Positions 1 through 11,729 of a DNA stretch of 64,000 nt are shown piece by piece (the first letter of the stretch is position 1; every line of letters starts with the position of its first letter). Made by a program: the position numbers and the translations under genes. The DNA comes from Lutraria lutraria (lineage: Eukaryota; Mollusca; Bivalvia; Venerida; Mactridae), in NCBI GenBank assembly GCA_964023205.1, contig OZ026839.1, forward strand, positions 15,034,386 to 15,098,385, given 5' to 3'. The notes beneath the pieces are model-generated. The model saw only the letters and a list, made by a program, of their open reading frames with translations, was not told the DNA's origin and searched no databases.

Positions 1-522
1 ATTGCCTTTATTTGAAGACTCTTATCTCACTACTTTCAGCTTGAGAAGAATTGCTTTAATTGTCGAAAAGGTTTCGGTTAAAATCATAAAGGTGTACAAT
101 TAACAAATTAAGGAAAACATGAAACAATAGATATTTTCATGTATACATTCACTTAAAACAAATGGTCCTAATCATCCATATGAATCGTTATTTGGTCTAC
201 TATTCATCCTGTTATGTAAAATGACGCCTAAGTCAATAAAACATAATGTTATATCTATGAAAAATATTTAAAAAGTTCAATACAATCATGATATATGCTC
301 CGTAACTGCAATAAAATAGGAGCATTTTTAAATGCCGGTATCCCATTTGTGGTACACATGGTGTGAGTAATATTTCAAAACATAGTTGCAGATGTATAGA
401 ACAAAATTTTAACAACTTAATACTGTCCCATAATTGAAGTTTAAATTTTGCCATTTTGCATTTTGAATCTGAGTCAATTTTTGAAGAATGGCTGATTTTA
501 TAACACAAAGTTGAGTAACATT
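1..522. other. AT-rich sequence, no gene seen
   Basis: No coding sequence, RNA gene or repeat is recognised here. It lies downstream of the stop codon of the minus-strand gene that ends at 523 and may include its 3' untranslated region. Confidence 0.4.
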
Positions 523-3510
523 TTAAATGTCAAATTTCTCTTGGAGTAGTCTCCAAACTTCATCATCTAGTTTCCAAAGGCGTTTTGTAACTGGCTGTGG
601 TGGGTTTTCAAGTAGAGTTAAAACTTTCGATTTTGGATACCAGACTATGTCGTCGATCATAGGCCAAAAGTATCTGTTGATGCCTATTTTGTGCATAACT
701 TTAACCTCTAGCTCTTGTTCATCGACATCCTCGATAACACCTGGGTAAGGAATACCGTCGTACTCTACAACACAGAATTTGGAAACCATTGATTCATTCA
801 CATCATCAATAGGTGTCAAAACATCAGCCTGAAAATCAATAAATGCATAGTAAAGAAATGCTGCATTGTACAGTGCAATAGTAAAAAGATTATGAACTAT
901 CAGTACTTGTCAATATCCATCACTTTTGATCACGTGCTATATCCTTACGTAGAGTTAATATATTAATGTAGCATTTTTAAACAGTTGGATTATTAATTAA
1001 GGAATACTTACAGAAACTGTATCATTATTACTGATCGTTTTAGCATCGGAACCAGTGTTGTCTGTAGAGTATTGCTCCTGTTAAAAAAAGTTGATTACTA
1101 TTAACATTTAGGTATAAAATGTTTATTTGGTGTGCATTAATGTCAATGAAACAATATAAAGTATTTTCAATTATAAAAGATAATTTTGAAAATAAACTTG
1201 AGAAAATGTGTAGTAGGTATTTACATCAACTGGGAATCTTGTCTTCACTGGCTCGAAGCAACTGCATGCTGGCTGATCAGGATGCTGACAAAAACAGGAT
1301 AATACTCGTGACAAGACAACTCCAGGTTGGTTCGTAATCAGCTGAATTTTTTAAAAACAACGCGAACTTAAATTATAATGTTTATGTATTATATTGTAAC
1401 CAGGGGCGGTTACAGGATTTGGTGTTAGGGGGCGTAAATATTGACATGTCCCCCTTTTACAGGAAAATTGAGCAAGTGAAGCGAGTCAGAAAAAAATTAA
1501 TATTTTATAAAAGCAGCACGTTCCAGAAGTTAGACTGCGAGCGAAGCAGTCTAATTAAATATTTTAATTTGTTCATCATCTTGGATAGTGTTTTCAATAC
1601 ACAGGAAATGAACCCAAATACACATAGACTAATGTTTCAAATAACATAAATTTGCGTTTAACTTAGTTCAAACTTATAATGATACAAACGTATACCTGAT
1701 GGATCTTCATAGTTCCTGGTATGGAATCTACTCGTGTCAGTGAGGATTCAATTGTTGATATATCATCTTCGTTTATAAGGAAATACTTCACTTTGCTATC
1801 AATCTTTGATAAACATTCAATCATGTCTTGAGCGCAAACAATGTCCTTCCCTTGAACATTAACTGCAGTGTCTGCATTGCGTTTGACTGCAGCCCCAACA
1901 CCATCTGCAGCTCCCTTGCCGTGACCGGCTTCGAGAAAATTCCATGTAGCACTGTTGAAGTTGTATGCGAAGGTTTTCGTTGAAAATAGATAAAAGTTAA
2001 ACTTGTTTTTGTATTGCGTTGTAGGCCCATCACTTTATAGGCTACACCTGTGTGCAAAATTATTTGCCTTTGTGATGCACCGAAATGAATGCTCTGGATT
2101 TCTTCCTTGTATTTGCAGTTATAGTTTTCTGAGAAGTCAATATGTACCAATATGTCTGCATCTGTTATTTTATCTTTCAATTGCGAATACTCATATACTG
2201 ATGCTGAATATTATAAATATGCCTGGCCGCTCTTTGTAGTTCTTGGTTGGTTTCAGTAACTAATGTTATCTTGGTTCCTTGTTCAATATCCTTTAAAGTG
2301 AATGATACCATTTTAGGGCCACCACTATCATGCTTAGCATGTATTTCAATTCTTCGATGTTTCCATACATTCCAGGTGACTTGTATTCCATCATCAGCAG
2401 ATTTCATGGGAATTGTCTTGGTTTTACATGTTGTGCAGTCACGATACATGTATGTTTTGTTATTTTCATTACAGACAATGGATTTGATTAACTGGTTCAA
2501 GTCGCTGGTTTCAAAAAGGTCACACCGTTTTTGAAGGCACGTTTCACGGTCTTTACTGGTTGGTTTCAATACCCAAAACGGTTTAAGCTTACAAAACAAG
2601 CTGTATGAAATTTTCACGGTATTTTCTGAGTTATATTTCCTACAGAGTGTCTTCAGATCATCATTAACCAATTTAATCTGCTTTTTGTCAGATTTTAATG
2701 TCCGTGTGGCTCGTTTTCCCGCCTTTATTTTCTGGTGTTGTCATCTCGATCAAAGAAAGCCACAACAGAGCGTTTAATTCTTGTACTTTTTACCCTGATT
2801 TTTGGCTGGTGTTTGCTGTCAGATCTCTGAATACCATGTTTAGATATACCCAGTTGTATTCTGGCATATTTGCCTAATCGGTATTTTTTTAGCAACGCAT
2901 GACAACAGATAAGGCTCGAGATATGTTGTCACTCTTTGTGACTTTTTGACATCATATATCGCTGTCGAATTCTTTCTGTCATTAACCCATATAAAAGAAG
3001 AGCTTCCCTTTTATCTTTCCTATTTAGATATCTATCTTCGACTTTCTTAACACCTGAGGAGCTTTCATATTTTGACTTTAGCCTATAAAACCTTTTCTTA
3101 TATTTTTCCTTTGATCGCTTTTCTGCAGAGTTGTTTGTTCAATTGAAACAATCTTCTGTAGGCGCTAGCACGATCTCGTCTTATTTTTTTCCTTCCACGT
3201 TTTATTCTCTTCTGGTTATTTTCATTGATATGTCCGTCATTGTCTGTTGGCGTCATTGGTTGTGTTGCCAAGTTCTGTACATCCTCAAAAATTCTATTGT
3301 CCCGGCTGCGTTTTTTTTTTTGACACGCCACGTTCTTTTCTGATTTCTGTGCTCACGCTCAGTCATATCTTTGACTAATTTTATATTTCCATTTTCTTTT
3401 CTTTTTTGATATTTTGTTTTTTCTTTCTGGCGCAATTTTTCTTTTTTTGCAGGGTCAGCTAATTGCTTTGCTTGCCATCTGGCATAACGTTCTGCGTTTG
3501 ATAAAGGCAT
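523..3510 (-). pseudogene. Transposon-type multi-exon gene, decayed
   Basis: Pieces of one protein lie in order on the minus strand. The N-terminus is at 3510 (MPLSNAERYARWQAK, very basic). A 1-base frame change at the T-run near 3311-3321 leads to a second basic segment (3331-3098). A region with FFDRDD followed by a frame change and KRATRT lies near 2720, and a Cys-rich segment at 2671-2177 has CTTC. Then come ILVHIDFSENYNCKY (about 2150-2110) and, in another frame, GHGKGAADGVGAAVKR (about 1930-1880). From there the gene is open through a donor (CAG|GTATAC, about 1696), a 66-nt exon at 1077-1012 (AG acceptor, GTAAGT donor) and a last exon 828-523 with WPMIDDIVWYP. I recall such proteins as a large uncharacterised repeated family of invertebrate genomes, probably transposon-derived; I cannot name it. 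Three or more frame breaks make it a pseudogene. Confidence 0.6.
1380..1650. other. Intron sequence
   Basis: Lies between the donor near 1696 and the 66-nt exon at 1077 of the minus-strand gene. Contains a GGGGGCGTAAATATTGACATG-like stretch with nearby CCCCC but no clear element. Confidence 0.3.
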
Positions 3511-3713
3511 TCTAGTGTTTTCTTTCTTAATTGTACAATATCTTTAAAATCACATACTTGATCGAATAAATCACACACTTGTGTAGACCAAAGCCGACCT
3601 CCTCCACGTATACCAAGTTGCTGAAAAAATAATTTCTCTGTTTTAGCCAGTGCCTTGTCATAGTGCATCAAGTGACTTCGTTTGCTCTGAAAAATGGAAA
3701 ATAATGATATCAA

Positions 3714-4207
3714 TATTTTATTCTTAGATATATTATTTTAAAATAGCATTAATATCGTTATGTGTATATACCTGTATTATTCGTAATTTTATTGCCATTA
3801 TTGTAATACATTTTTGTATGATATTTGTAGATCTACTAGTATTATTTTTATGGTACACTAGCGTTTGTTTTTACTTATTTATCTACTTGTATTTACTTTT
3901 AAGTTCCTGAAAATAATCATGGTCCAGGTGGAAAAAATATTTTTAGACGCCAAAAGAATGAAACATTACATAAAAATTCTATTACATGTACATATATCGA
4001 TAATATAATATACTCTTATATGAAAGTAGACCTATTATAATCATTTTTATAAAAAAAGTAATATGTTTCGTATAAAGTAGCAATATACTTAACTATTTAT
4101 AGATATAGATCTATATATATATAACCTTTATAATATGATCAAGTATATTCATTTGTTGTTTATAAGTTGTTTAATAACCTATTTAACACATAATGTGAAC
4201 ATTTTGT
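3714..4207. other. AT-rich spacer
   Basis: Upstream of the decayed minus-strand gene. Very AT-rich with short TA runs near 4100-4125. Nothing else is recognised. Confidence 0.4.
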
Positions 4208-4610
4208 CATTCCCCTAACGTAAAGTGTCATTCCTCTAACGAAATATAAGAGCCAAGCTGTTAGGGGAATGACTGTTAGGTGAATGCCATTTGTATCATT
4301 TTTCCCCATTGGGACCTCAGACAGATCATATCAACAAAATGCTTGTGGGCAATGGAACCAGAACATGCATATATAGGCATGATATAAGATTGAATAAATG
4401 AAAATAGCTGATTAGCAAATAAAATGATGTTGGGGAATGACAGTCAAAAAGTATATTATGCATAATGTTCACTTTACCTGCAAAATCTTCTCCAGCACTC
4501 CAAAATTTCCCGCTCAAATACTTCTGCTATGACATCATCAAAAAGAGCACTTTGCGAAAATGACTCAGATATAATTGGCAATTAAGAAAATGTTAGGGAA
4601 ATGACAACCA
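4208..4610. repeat. GTCATTCCCCTAAC motif in both orientations
   Basis: GTCATTCCCCTAAC at 4208 and a one-base variant at 4229 are followed by the inverse form GTTAGGGGAATGAC at 4260 and GTTAGGTGAATGCC near 4275. Looser copies lie near 4429 and 4592. The two orientations could pair as hairpins. Function unknown; probably parts of a small transposable element. Confidence 0.5.
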
Positions 4611-4886
4611 AGGCAAGGACACTCTTTTAATGATTCATTACATAAGTTACATGGAAGTTACAGGTCTATAAACACTATTGTAGTAACAACTGATTAACTG
4701 TTAAAATGTACGTTCACTTTTTGGTTCTGATAACAATAAAAAAAAGAACAACAAATTACGTCAAAAATAGGCACCGTTTAAATGGGACATCAGAAAAATG
4801 AACATACCTCAATTTGAAATGGTAAATTTTAAAATAAAATGTTAAAATCATACAATTACACAAACATTATTTTAAATTTTAGTAAG

Positions 4887-6991
4887 CACTGGGGGCCAAC
4901 GACGTATCACGAGAGGCGGTTCGCATCGAAAACATGTGTATGTTATGCAACGACAAACGACACATGTTATGTACACATAACGTGGTTGAAAAGCTAAGGA
5001 CGACATTTCTCGTAGTTAGTGACATTGTATTTTGCTGGAATATCATATTCCAAGCACGAAACATGGTGAGTAGAAACGTTTAATACTATGAAACAGTTGT
5101 ATGCAGTTAACTGAGTACCAATTACGTATGAATTAGGCTCAAAAGTTAGGGATGTTCGTAGACAGTCTTGTTTTGGTAGATTTTTCATTAAAATATTTTT
5201 CGTGAGTATCATTTCTTATACATACTGGGTAAGGTTTACTTATTCAATAGTTTTGTCTTCATTAGAAAATGTTCTGTAGGTGTAATAAGCACATATGAAC
5301 GGGTTTTTTGAATACTACGACTGTGTTTGTTTCTCACAGAGTGTGTGTATGGTGCTAAACGAAGGTCACTCATGTGTACGTTGCTCATTGAAGTCAAAAT
5401 CAATTTCAGGATACAGACCACGCGGTGTGTATGTACTGCCGGTCACCATTTTCCAGCATTTTAGAAGCGCAAGGACACAGTGCAAACTCCAGCATATAGA
5501 GCGTTACGTTCATGAGGGAAGCAGATGATAGAGGTACAACTAAATATCACAATGCAACTTAAAATGAACTTAACACCCACCGCGTCCTGACAGGACGTTA
5601 GCAAATGAATGCATTTTGTTATTGTACCACCTGACAAGCCATTTGGATGCTGAAATTGCAGTTTTCTAAATAAGAAATAGAAGAAAAAGAAACATGAAGC
5701 AACTTAGATTATGTTGCGTTAGTGCATGACTATAAGCAGAAAGAAGACTTCTGTTTGGCCATCATGACCAGTTAATATAAATGGACACATATGGTACAGT
5801 ATACATACGGAGTTATGAGGACGTTATTGGGACCTAGGGAGAGCACAGTTCAGTCTGCATGGACGTAGTGAGCACATAATTTGGGCGTAGTATTAACGCA
5901 ATAGACCTGGTGACAACAGGAAGCTGCACGTGTAATGAACATACTGGCAACGTGATAGACGCAGTGAGAACCTGGCAAAGACGTTGTAAGGGCGTAGTGC
6001 GAGCCTGAGTGCATCATTTCTTTTCGAGTTTGACCCCGTCCCTGCCATGGCCATCAAAGTTTCAGGACGTGATAGGAACTTTGCGAGCGTGGTGCGGACG
6101 TGCTCTTGTGTGATGGGGGCATTATAACTGACCGTAGACGTCTTCAAGACTGGGTCACCTTTTTTCAAATGGTGGATATTGGCGAATTAGGTGCAAATCA
6201 CATTTGGATTGACGAGCACGGTGAAACATTGCTATAGATACTAATGAATGGGGCAATGGTGTTAACGAATCGAAGAAATGCAATCAAACTTTTTAGATAA
6301 CAGCAGATTTCTAAAATGTTCGAACTCGTAAATTATATAAGTATGTGCCTAAATCTATTATAATGCAGTTATTAAATGATAAGACCATCTAACAATTTTA
6401 ATTTTAAACCATATCACACATAATTAAATAGATATCTGTCAACTGCAAAATATTAATTGATATACACATTTGACTTCAGACTGAAACATCACACACTCTG
6501 TTAGTAACATATACATCAAAAAGAGACTTCAGTTGACACCACACACTTGTCTAGTGCGAAAGGCCTTGTTATATTAACGTGTATACATTCTATTGAATCT
6601 GATAAGCGGTGGGGGAAATGCTAAGTTATGTTCACAGACATGATGCCTGTATCATGAGTGCTAAATATTTTACAAATGGGTTTCATGTCACAATAATTTT
6701 GAGGAAAACTGTTTTTTACACAGAATAACGGACTAATCTGGCATAATTTGATGAATGACAACGCAATCATTGTACAGAAAACGCATTTTACAACGGCAAA
6801 TACAAACTTAATAAAAACAACTAACAAGACAAATCCAAAAAACTAACATTTCGTCCCCCTGCAGGTCAAACATTTCAAAATGGCATGTGGAGGTCAGAAA
6901 ACCAGAGACTGTTTACATAAAATTTCGTTGCATAACATACACATGTTTTCGATGCGAACCGCCTCTCGTGATACGTCGTTGGCCCCCAGTG
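4887..6991. mobile_element. DNA transposon with 67 bp terminal inverted repeats
   Basis: Positions 4887-4953 and 6925-6991 are reverse complements of each other, starting CACTGGGGGCCAACGACG. The flanks are GTAAG at 4882-4886 and GTAAG at 6992-6996, a 5 bp target-site duplication. The 2,105 bp element holds no transposase I can recognise, so it looks non-autonomous. A terminal CAC and a 5 bp duplication resemble Transib elements, but the heptamer is not a good match, so the superfamily is left open. Confidence 0.85.
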
Positions 6992-6996
6992 GTAAG

Positions 6997-7636
6997 GCGT
7001 ATTCTATAACTTATATACAAGCATTTATGCATTAAAATTATCACTGAAATAATACCAATCAGTGTCTGTGACAAAAGGTTAAAAAAAAAAGTAGAATGAT
7101 CCTACTATGGTTAGTACTTGATAAGTCTCAGACTCGTTTATTCATCGTTGTCGTCCGCCTATTGGCTATTATTGTTAATTTAGGGATACATGCTAAGTAA
7201 TTCTAGTTGATTATTATTTTTATAAGTGAATCTGTTTTGTAAACCTTGTGAAAATAAATTCATAATTTCCCAATATAGGCAAAGCAAATAATTTATTGAC
7301 ATCCTATTTTACAGTTTGTTTTATCTTATTATTGGTTATAGTAATTATATTTAGTTTAAATTAACCCGTTGGAGTCCAAAAGCTGCCATCAGATTTATCC
7401 TGACAACAGATACAGAAGGTACCAGTTTAGACTACACAGAGTAGTGCAACAATATCAAAGTAGTCCATCTGCCAAAGAACGAGTGTACAAACAAACTGGG
7501 TTAGGGTTAGGACTCTGCTCAACCGGAGTCAAATGCCCATAAGTGGATTTATGCGGCTAAAATCGGGTTTATGTGGTTAAATTTTAACAAATTTTAACAT
7601 GGGAAAGCCACTTAAGAATCCTATCGTTAGTATGAC
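6997..7636. other. No gene seen
   Basis: AT-rich non-coding sequence right of the inverted-repeat transposon. No repeat family or coding signal is recognised. Confidence 0.35.
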
Positions 7637-7714
7637 TGTACCTGCTGTGGCGCCTACTTCTCTACAAATCAACAGTTATGGGACCACATGTCAAAACATC
7701 AGGGGACAAAGTAG
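7637..7714 (+). pseudogene. Isolated C2H2 zinc-finger relic
   Basis: A 25-codon open stretch reads with a perfect C-x2-C-x12-H-x3-H spacing (Cys 1 and 4, His 17 and 21) and ends at TAG 7712-7714. It begins just after an in-frame TAG. There is no start codon and no continuing finger array. It may be a decayed exon of a zinc-finger gene or chance; the exact finger spacing favours a relic. Confidence 0.35.
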
Positions 7715-8142
7715 CCAGTACCGGTAAGCCTCGGGACTTTCAAGGCATAGGTCACAGGGTTATAAAAAGAAATAGATGAATGTTTATTTAATTAATATCA
7801 TTATGCATCCTGATGATAACTTTAAAGCACCGTTAGCTTTTTGAATGTCAAAATTGAAGTAGGTCTTATTTTACCTCGAAATATGTCTTATCACAGAAAG
7901 TGAGTTTTACTTGCAAATATATTCCGATAGTTTCTTACTTAATAAGAAATATTGGGCAGTGTTTATTTTTCAATGGTATTGGTAGGATTCCGTGATAATC
8001 GAGTTGAATCGAATAATCGTCGTCGGACGCGGAAATCGGTGACAATCGATTCTCTTGTCGGTAAATCGATGTCGATTGTTTAATATTTTTGGGGCAATAA
8101 CGGAACAAAGGGAAGCTACTCTCGCGTCTTTTTATACGAATC

Positions 8143-8283
8143 ATGGCGGACGATACAATTTTCAATTTTCCTGGTGAAGTTCGGTCGTCTGTTAGCCGGT
8201 TTTTCGGATTCAGGAAAAAATGGTCTGGCCCTCCTGTCAAACAGAACCTTGACATGACTATAGTAATATGCCGATTTGTCTAG
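8143..8283 (+). CDS. BED-finger-like first exon or fragment
   Basis: A 46-codon reading frame starts MADDTIFNFPGEVRSSV and continues with FFGFRKKW and an ICRF near the end. This resembles the start of BED-type zinc-finger proteins (ZBED, hAT-derived), where an S-S-V-W-x-x-F-G-F motif precedes the first V-C-x-x-C pair. Only the first of the expected cysteines is seen before TAG 8281. A TATA-like TTTTTATA lies just upstream (about 8130). It is probably a truncated gene copy; no later exon was found. The flanking 7,990-8,080 holds several TCGAT motifs. Confidence 0.45.
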   Translation: MADDTIFNFPGEVRSSVSRFFGFRKKWSGPPVKQNLDMTIVICRFV

Positions 8284-8644
8284 TCGTACGCGAACAAAAC
8301 AAAGGTACAGTATATAATACGATCGATTAGTACCCCATCATTTCGTATCCACCTTTTAATAAAAAAAGAAATCCGTTCGTTAAGGTGATTATTTTCCTAC
8401 TTTTTACATTAACAGTTTATTATGAAAATTAAGATGTTTTCATGGTTGCTTGTTTTTGTTTTGACTACTTGAAATGATGAATCCACCATTATACACACAG
8501 TCAGTATGTGGTTTTTTTCTCCAAATATTGAAATGAACCCTAAACCTTCCACTGTCAGGTTGAACACTGCCAACCGAGTACCGCTGTTCAGCCTATCTAT
8601 TTATACCAAGTCCCTACTAGTACCCGGCTACACATACTTTAGAT

Positions 8645-9150
8645 TAAATATTTGCGGGCTATATTGGATTCACGCTTCACGGTCGGTTGGTGCATCTGTA
8701 GACACAATTTGTCCGGACAATTACTCAGCAACTACTGACAGGATTATAATGAAACTTCAGAGAAGTGATTAGTAGTAAGGCTAGTTGTGCATGCTGAAAG
8801 CATTTTTCGTGTGGATTAATTTTCACTGAGTTATAGCCCTTTGTTGTTTTTATACAGTATATACAATTTCTCAACAACTTTTTTCGTTTGGATTATTTTT
8901 CACTGAGTTATGGCCATTTGTGTATATACAGTATCTCAGCAACTACTCATAGGAATTCACTGAATCTTCACAGAAGTTAAAAAAGTAAGTTATAAGCAGG
9001 TTTTGTTTGGATTAATTTTCACTGAGTTATGGCCCTTTGTTTTAAACAATAGTTAAATTTTGTCCGAACTGTTTCTTATTAACTACATGCAGGAATTCAG
9101 TAAAAACTTTTTAGAAGTGATTTAATTTATGTAAGTAGTTTGCCAAGTTG
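8645..9150. repeat. Family A tandem-core repeat, fragment
   Basis: Starts with a variant of the GGGCTATATTGGATTCACGC head also seen at 26,440. Degenerate units follow, containing TTTTCACTGAGTTATGGCC and CAGCAACTACTCA. The same units with a period of about 167 bp make up the full element at 26,415-27,763. It is truncated and fused to family B at its right end. Confidence 0.7.
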
Positions 9151-9850
9151 TGCATGTCTACAAATTTTCTAATCAAAGGGTCCATCACTCTTGAAGTTGC
9201 AGTCCGATTCCACCCATAACTTAACTTGTCCAAAACCATAAGGTCATACACATTAATTGTAAATATGATTAGGATTGGTGAATAAATGAAAGCGCTAGAG
9301 TGTAAACAAGCTAAAATATAGCAACTTTTCAAAGTCAAGGGCCCATAACTCTGGAAGATGTGGTCCGATTCCGACCATAATCGAACTTGTCCAAGATCTT
9401 TTCGTTATACTGATTTTCTGATAATATTATTAGGATCGGTGTATAAATGAAGGCGCTAGTGTGTAAACAAGCTAAAATATAGCAAATTTTCAAAATCAAG
9501 GGCCCATAACTCTTGAAGTTTGGGTTTGATTTCGTCCACAATCAAACTTGTCCAAGATCTTTTGGTTATACACATTTACTGAAAATATTATTAGGATTAG
9601 TGAATAAACGAATGCGCTAGAGTGAAAACAAACTCAAATATAGCAAATTTTCTAAGTCAAGGGCCCATAACTCTAGAAGTTATAATCAGATTTTGCCCAT
9701 AACCGAGACATTGTGACCATATACATTGTGAGGAAGTTTAATCACAATTCGTAAAGAGCTGCGGTTGCTAGAGTGTAAACAGACTAATTGTGGACGGACG
9801 ATGGACATTCACCGATCCTAAAAGCTCACCTGATGAATCAGGTGAGATAA
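9150..9850. repeat. Family B tandem-core repeat
   Basis: About four units with GGGCCCATAACTCT at 9339, 9500 and 9661, giving a period near 161 bp. It ends with the small palindrome CTCACCTGATGAATCAGGTG at about 9825-9844. The same family lies in the opposite orientation at 17,095-17,870. Open reading frames inside it only reflect the tandem units. Confidence 0.8.
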
Positions 9851-10070
9851 AAATGCTACAAACCAAATATCTAAGCTTTTCTGAAAAAGGGATTTTTTTA
9901 ATGCAAAATCAAGTAAATGTTTATACTTGGGTGGTACCAATTTTGGCCATAACTTGAACAAACTTGGTAGAGGTTCATTAGACAATGCTACACACTAAAT
10001 AGCTAAGCTTTTCTGACAAAAAGATTGTTTAAATTTTCTACACACGAACTATCTAAGCACTAGGCATTGT
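9850..10070. repeat. Family D fragment
   Basis: Contains TTTGGCCATAACTTGAACAA, ACTTGGTAGAGGTTCATTAG and TCTAAGC, which are parts of the roughly 160 bp unit that fills 29,565-31,270. Confidence 0.6.
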
Positions 10071-10990
10071 AGTTTACAAAACACAGGTGTTTATTTAATC
10101 ATTTGGTACGAAAATGCATGAGTACAAAAATGCTTCAGTACGAAATCACCACTGACAAATGACTGTATACTGACCTGTCTTGAAACAGTGCGAATGAAGG
10201 ACTTGCTTTCATATATGTTCAATGATCACACGATTTAAGTAGCCTAAGTGAATATTGATGTGCATGCTTTCAGAAGAGTGCTGAACGTAATCACAAACGT
10301 CTGAATGATGCAGAGTAAATTGAAGGACAAAATGGCAAGAGTGAAAGTTGCGCGCAATATCAGAATTCCTATTGTCTTCTGCTAAGTGAAGACAATTTAG
10401 AAGAGCACTGTCGAATTCAATTTTTATTGATTTAAAAAATGAAGATTTCGTCTATTGAAATGAATGTTTTGTTCGAGTGTCGTTTGAAAAGAAAATAAAC
10501 AACGCCATGACCCACTGCAGAGTTAGCTTAAGGTATTCAGCGTTCCCGGTTTACGATGTGATAGGACGGGTACGCTGAAGACAATGCCGTAAGGAAAGCT
10601 TACCAATTATCGTGTCACGAATCTGCCACAGTCGTGTTGGTTTATCCTGCATGCAATGGGGTAAATTGAAGTATATCCCGACAGAAAAATATATAATCTT
10701 TTTATATGGAAAATATCGAATAGATAAACCTAGCTTTACACATAAAACAACCTAAGAAATTCGGGTATAATTTCATCACTACGCCGCCATCTTGCCATAA
10801 TGTTTAGTCACGTGACCACGAGATCGTCCACGCAAACCGGTGAGAAACATGTGCTTTCAGTCCCGCAGCATCTGTACCCCGCACAATTTGTTTACAAACG
10901 TCTTATTTGTTAAAAAAAATAAACAAAGGTAGATCTTAGTTTCTGACGTTTTATAGTCTATATAATTGTATTAAGTCACATAATCATATA
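10071..10990. other. No gene seen
   Basis: Non-coding. It contains CCGCCATCTTG near 10,785, which resembles a YY1 site, but no gene start can be tied to it. Confidence 0.3.
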
Positions 10991-11285
10991 AATTTATCGG
11001 TCGTTATAGTTTCTGTTTGTTTTATAAATTTAAAGAGGATTTCGGTGTTTTTTCATCCCGTGTGTACTTAATAGCAAGAAAAAATTTTGCAAAATCACTA
11101 TCGTATTTCTTATTAATTAAATCATTGAAATAAATACTATTTACAGAATAGCTGTGTTATACCGCAGTCATCTTATGCACACGGCATGTAGTGACGTCAC
11201 GCGCTCTATATATTTCAAGTTTACAATTTTTAAAGCAAAATTCACAGCAAAATTGGTGTTTTTTAGAAGAATTTTTTTTCCATAT
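10991..11285. repeat. Dispersed repeat, copy 1 (upstream of RecQ-like exon)
   Basis: About 290 bp beginning TTTATCGGTCGTTATAGTTT and including GCACACGGCATGTAGTGACG and CTATATATTTCAAGTTTAC. It matches 32,925-33,190 with moderate divergence. It sits 100 bp upstream of the RecQ-like start codon, so it may be the 5' flank of a multicopy helicase gene. Confidence 0.65.
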
Positions 11286-11390
11286 ATTTTTTATTGCACA
11301 AAGCTAATGGGACTTAAAAGTACTAAGTGAAATTTAAGAAGAAAACCTAAGACGTATATTTTTTAATCACATGTCTCAAAATCATGTCAA

Positions 11391-11551
11391 ATGTCCGTGG
11401 CGGCAGATTCCGAAAAACTTAAACAAAATTACAATTTCTCATTTCAAAGTCTGAAATACGAACAGGCTCGTGTTGTTGACACTGTTGTAAATGGGAACAA
11501 TTGTTTTGTAATCTTTCCTACGGATGGTTATGGCAAGACGATCGATGATGT
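11391..11551 (+). pseudogene. RecQ-type helicase-like first exon
   Basis: An open frame from ATG 11391 runs 57 codons to TGA 11562. It contains L-K-x-E-Q-x-x-V-V (residues about 22-30) and then FPTDGYGKT (residues about 43-51). In RecQ helicases the first is motif 0 (Gln-binding of ATP) and the second is the Walker A loop, usually P-T-G-x-G-K-S. A donor-like GAT|GTACGT sits at 11551/11552, right after GKTIDD. The next matching segment is 3.2 kb downstream. The Walker A has an extra Asp, and later motifs (DEAH, motifs III-VI) are absent, so it is a fragment or a damaged multicopy gene. Confidence 0.6.
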
Positions 11552-11571
11552 ACGTTTTCCCTGATAGCAGA

Positions 11572-11720
11572 CATCAGTTGGGCCAACGACGAATATCCGT
11601 CAGCGGCACATCTTCGTTAGGCTATTAATGTACATTAATGGGTTCAAATCAGACATTGGGCCGGTAGTGGCTCAACAAATAATAGGCATTAATACCAATG
11701 TTGGACCACCGTTGGTTACA
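11572..11720. repeat. TTGGGCCAACG-type palindromic repeat, left cluster
   Basis: Contains TTGGGCCAACGACG, ATTGGGCCGGTAGTGGC and TTGGACCACCGTTGG. It is a looser copy of the cluster at 14,380-14,790, and both lie inside the apparent intron between the RecQ-like exons. Confidence 0.6.
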
Positions 11721-11729
11721 AAATACACT

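Noticed and set aside
4887..6991. Firm assignment to the Transib superfamily
   Set aside because: A 5 bp duplication and CAC start fit, but the heptamer does not match well and no transposase is present.
8506..8772. Open frame with NIEMNPKPST, like a 2A motif
   Set aside because: The essential Gly of N-P-G-P is Lys, no LINE domain follows, and the frame runs into family A repeat sequence.
9111..9541. Minus-strand frames with SAFIYSPILIIF repeats
   Set aside because: Translation of family B tandem units; the same peptide appears at 17,525 in the reversed copy.
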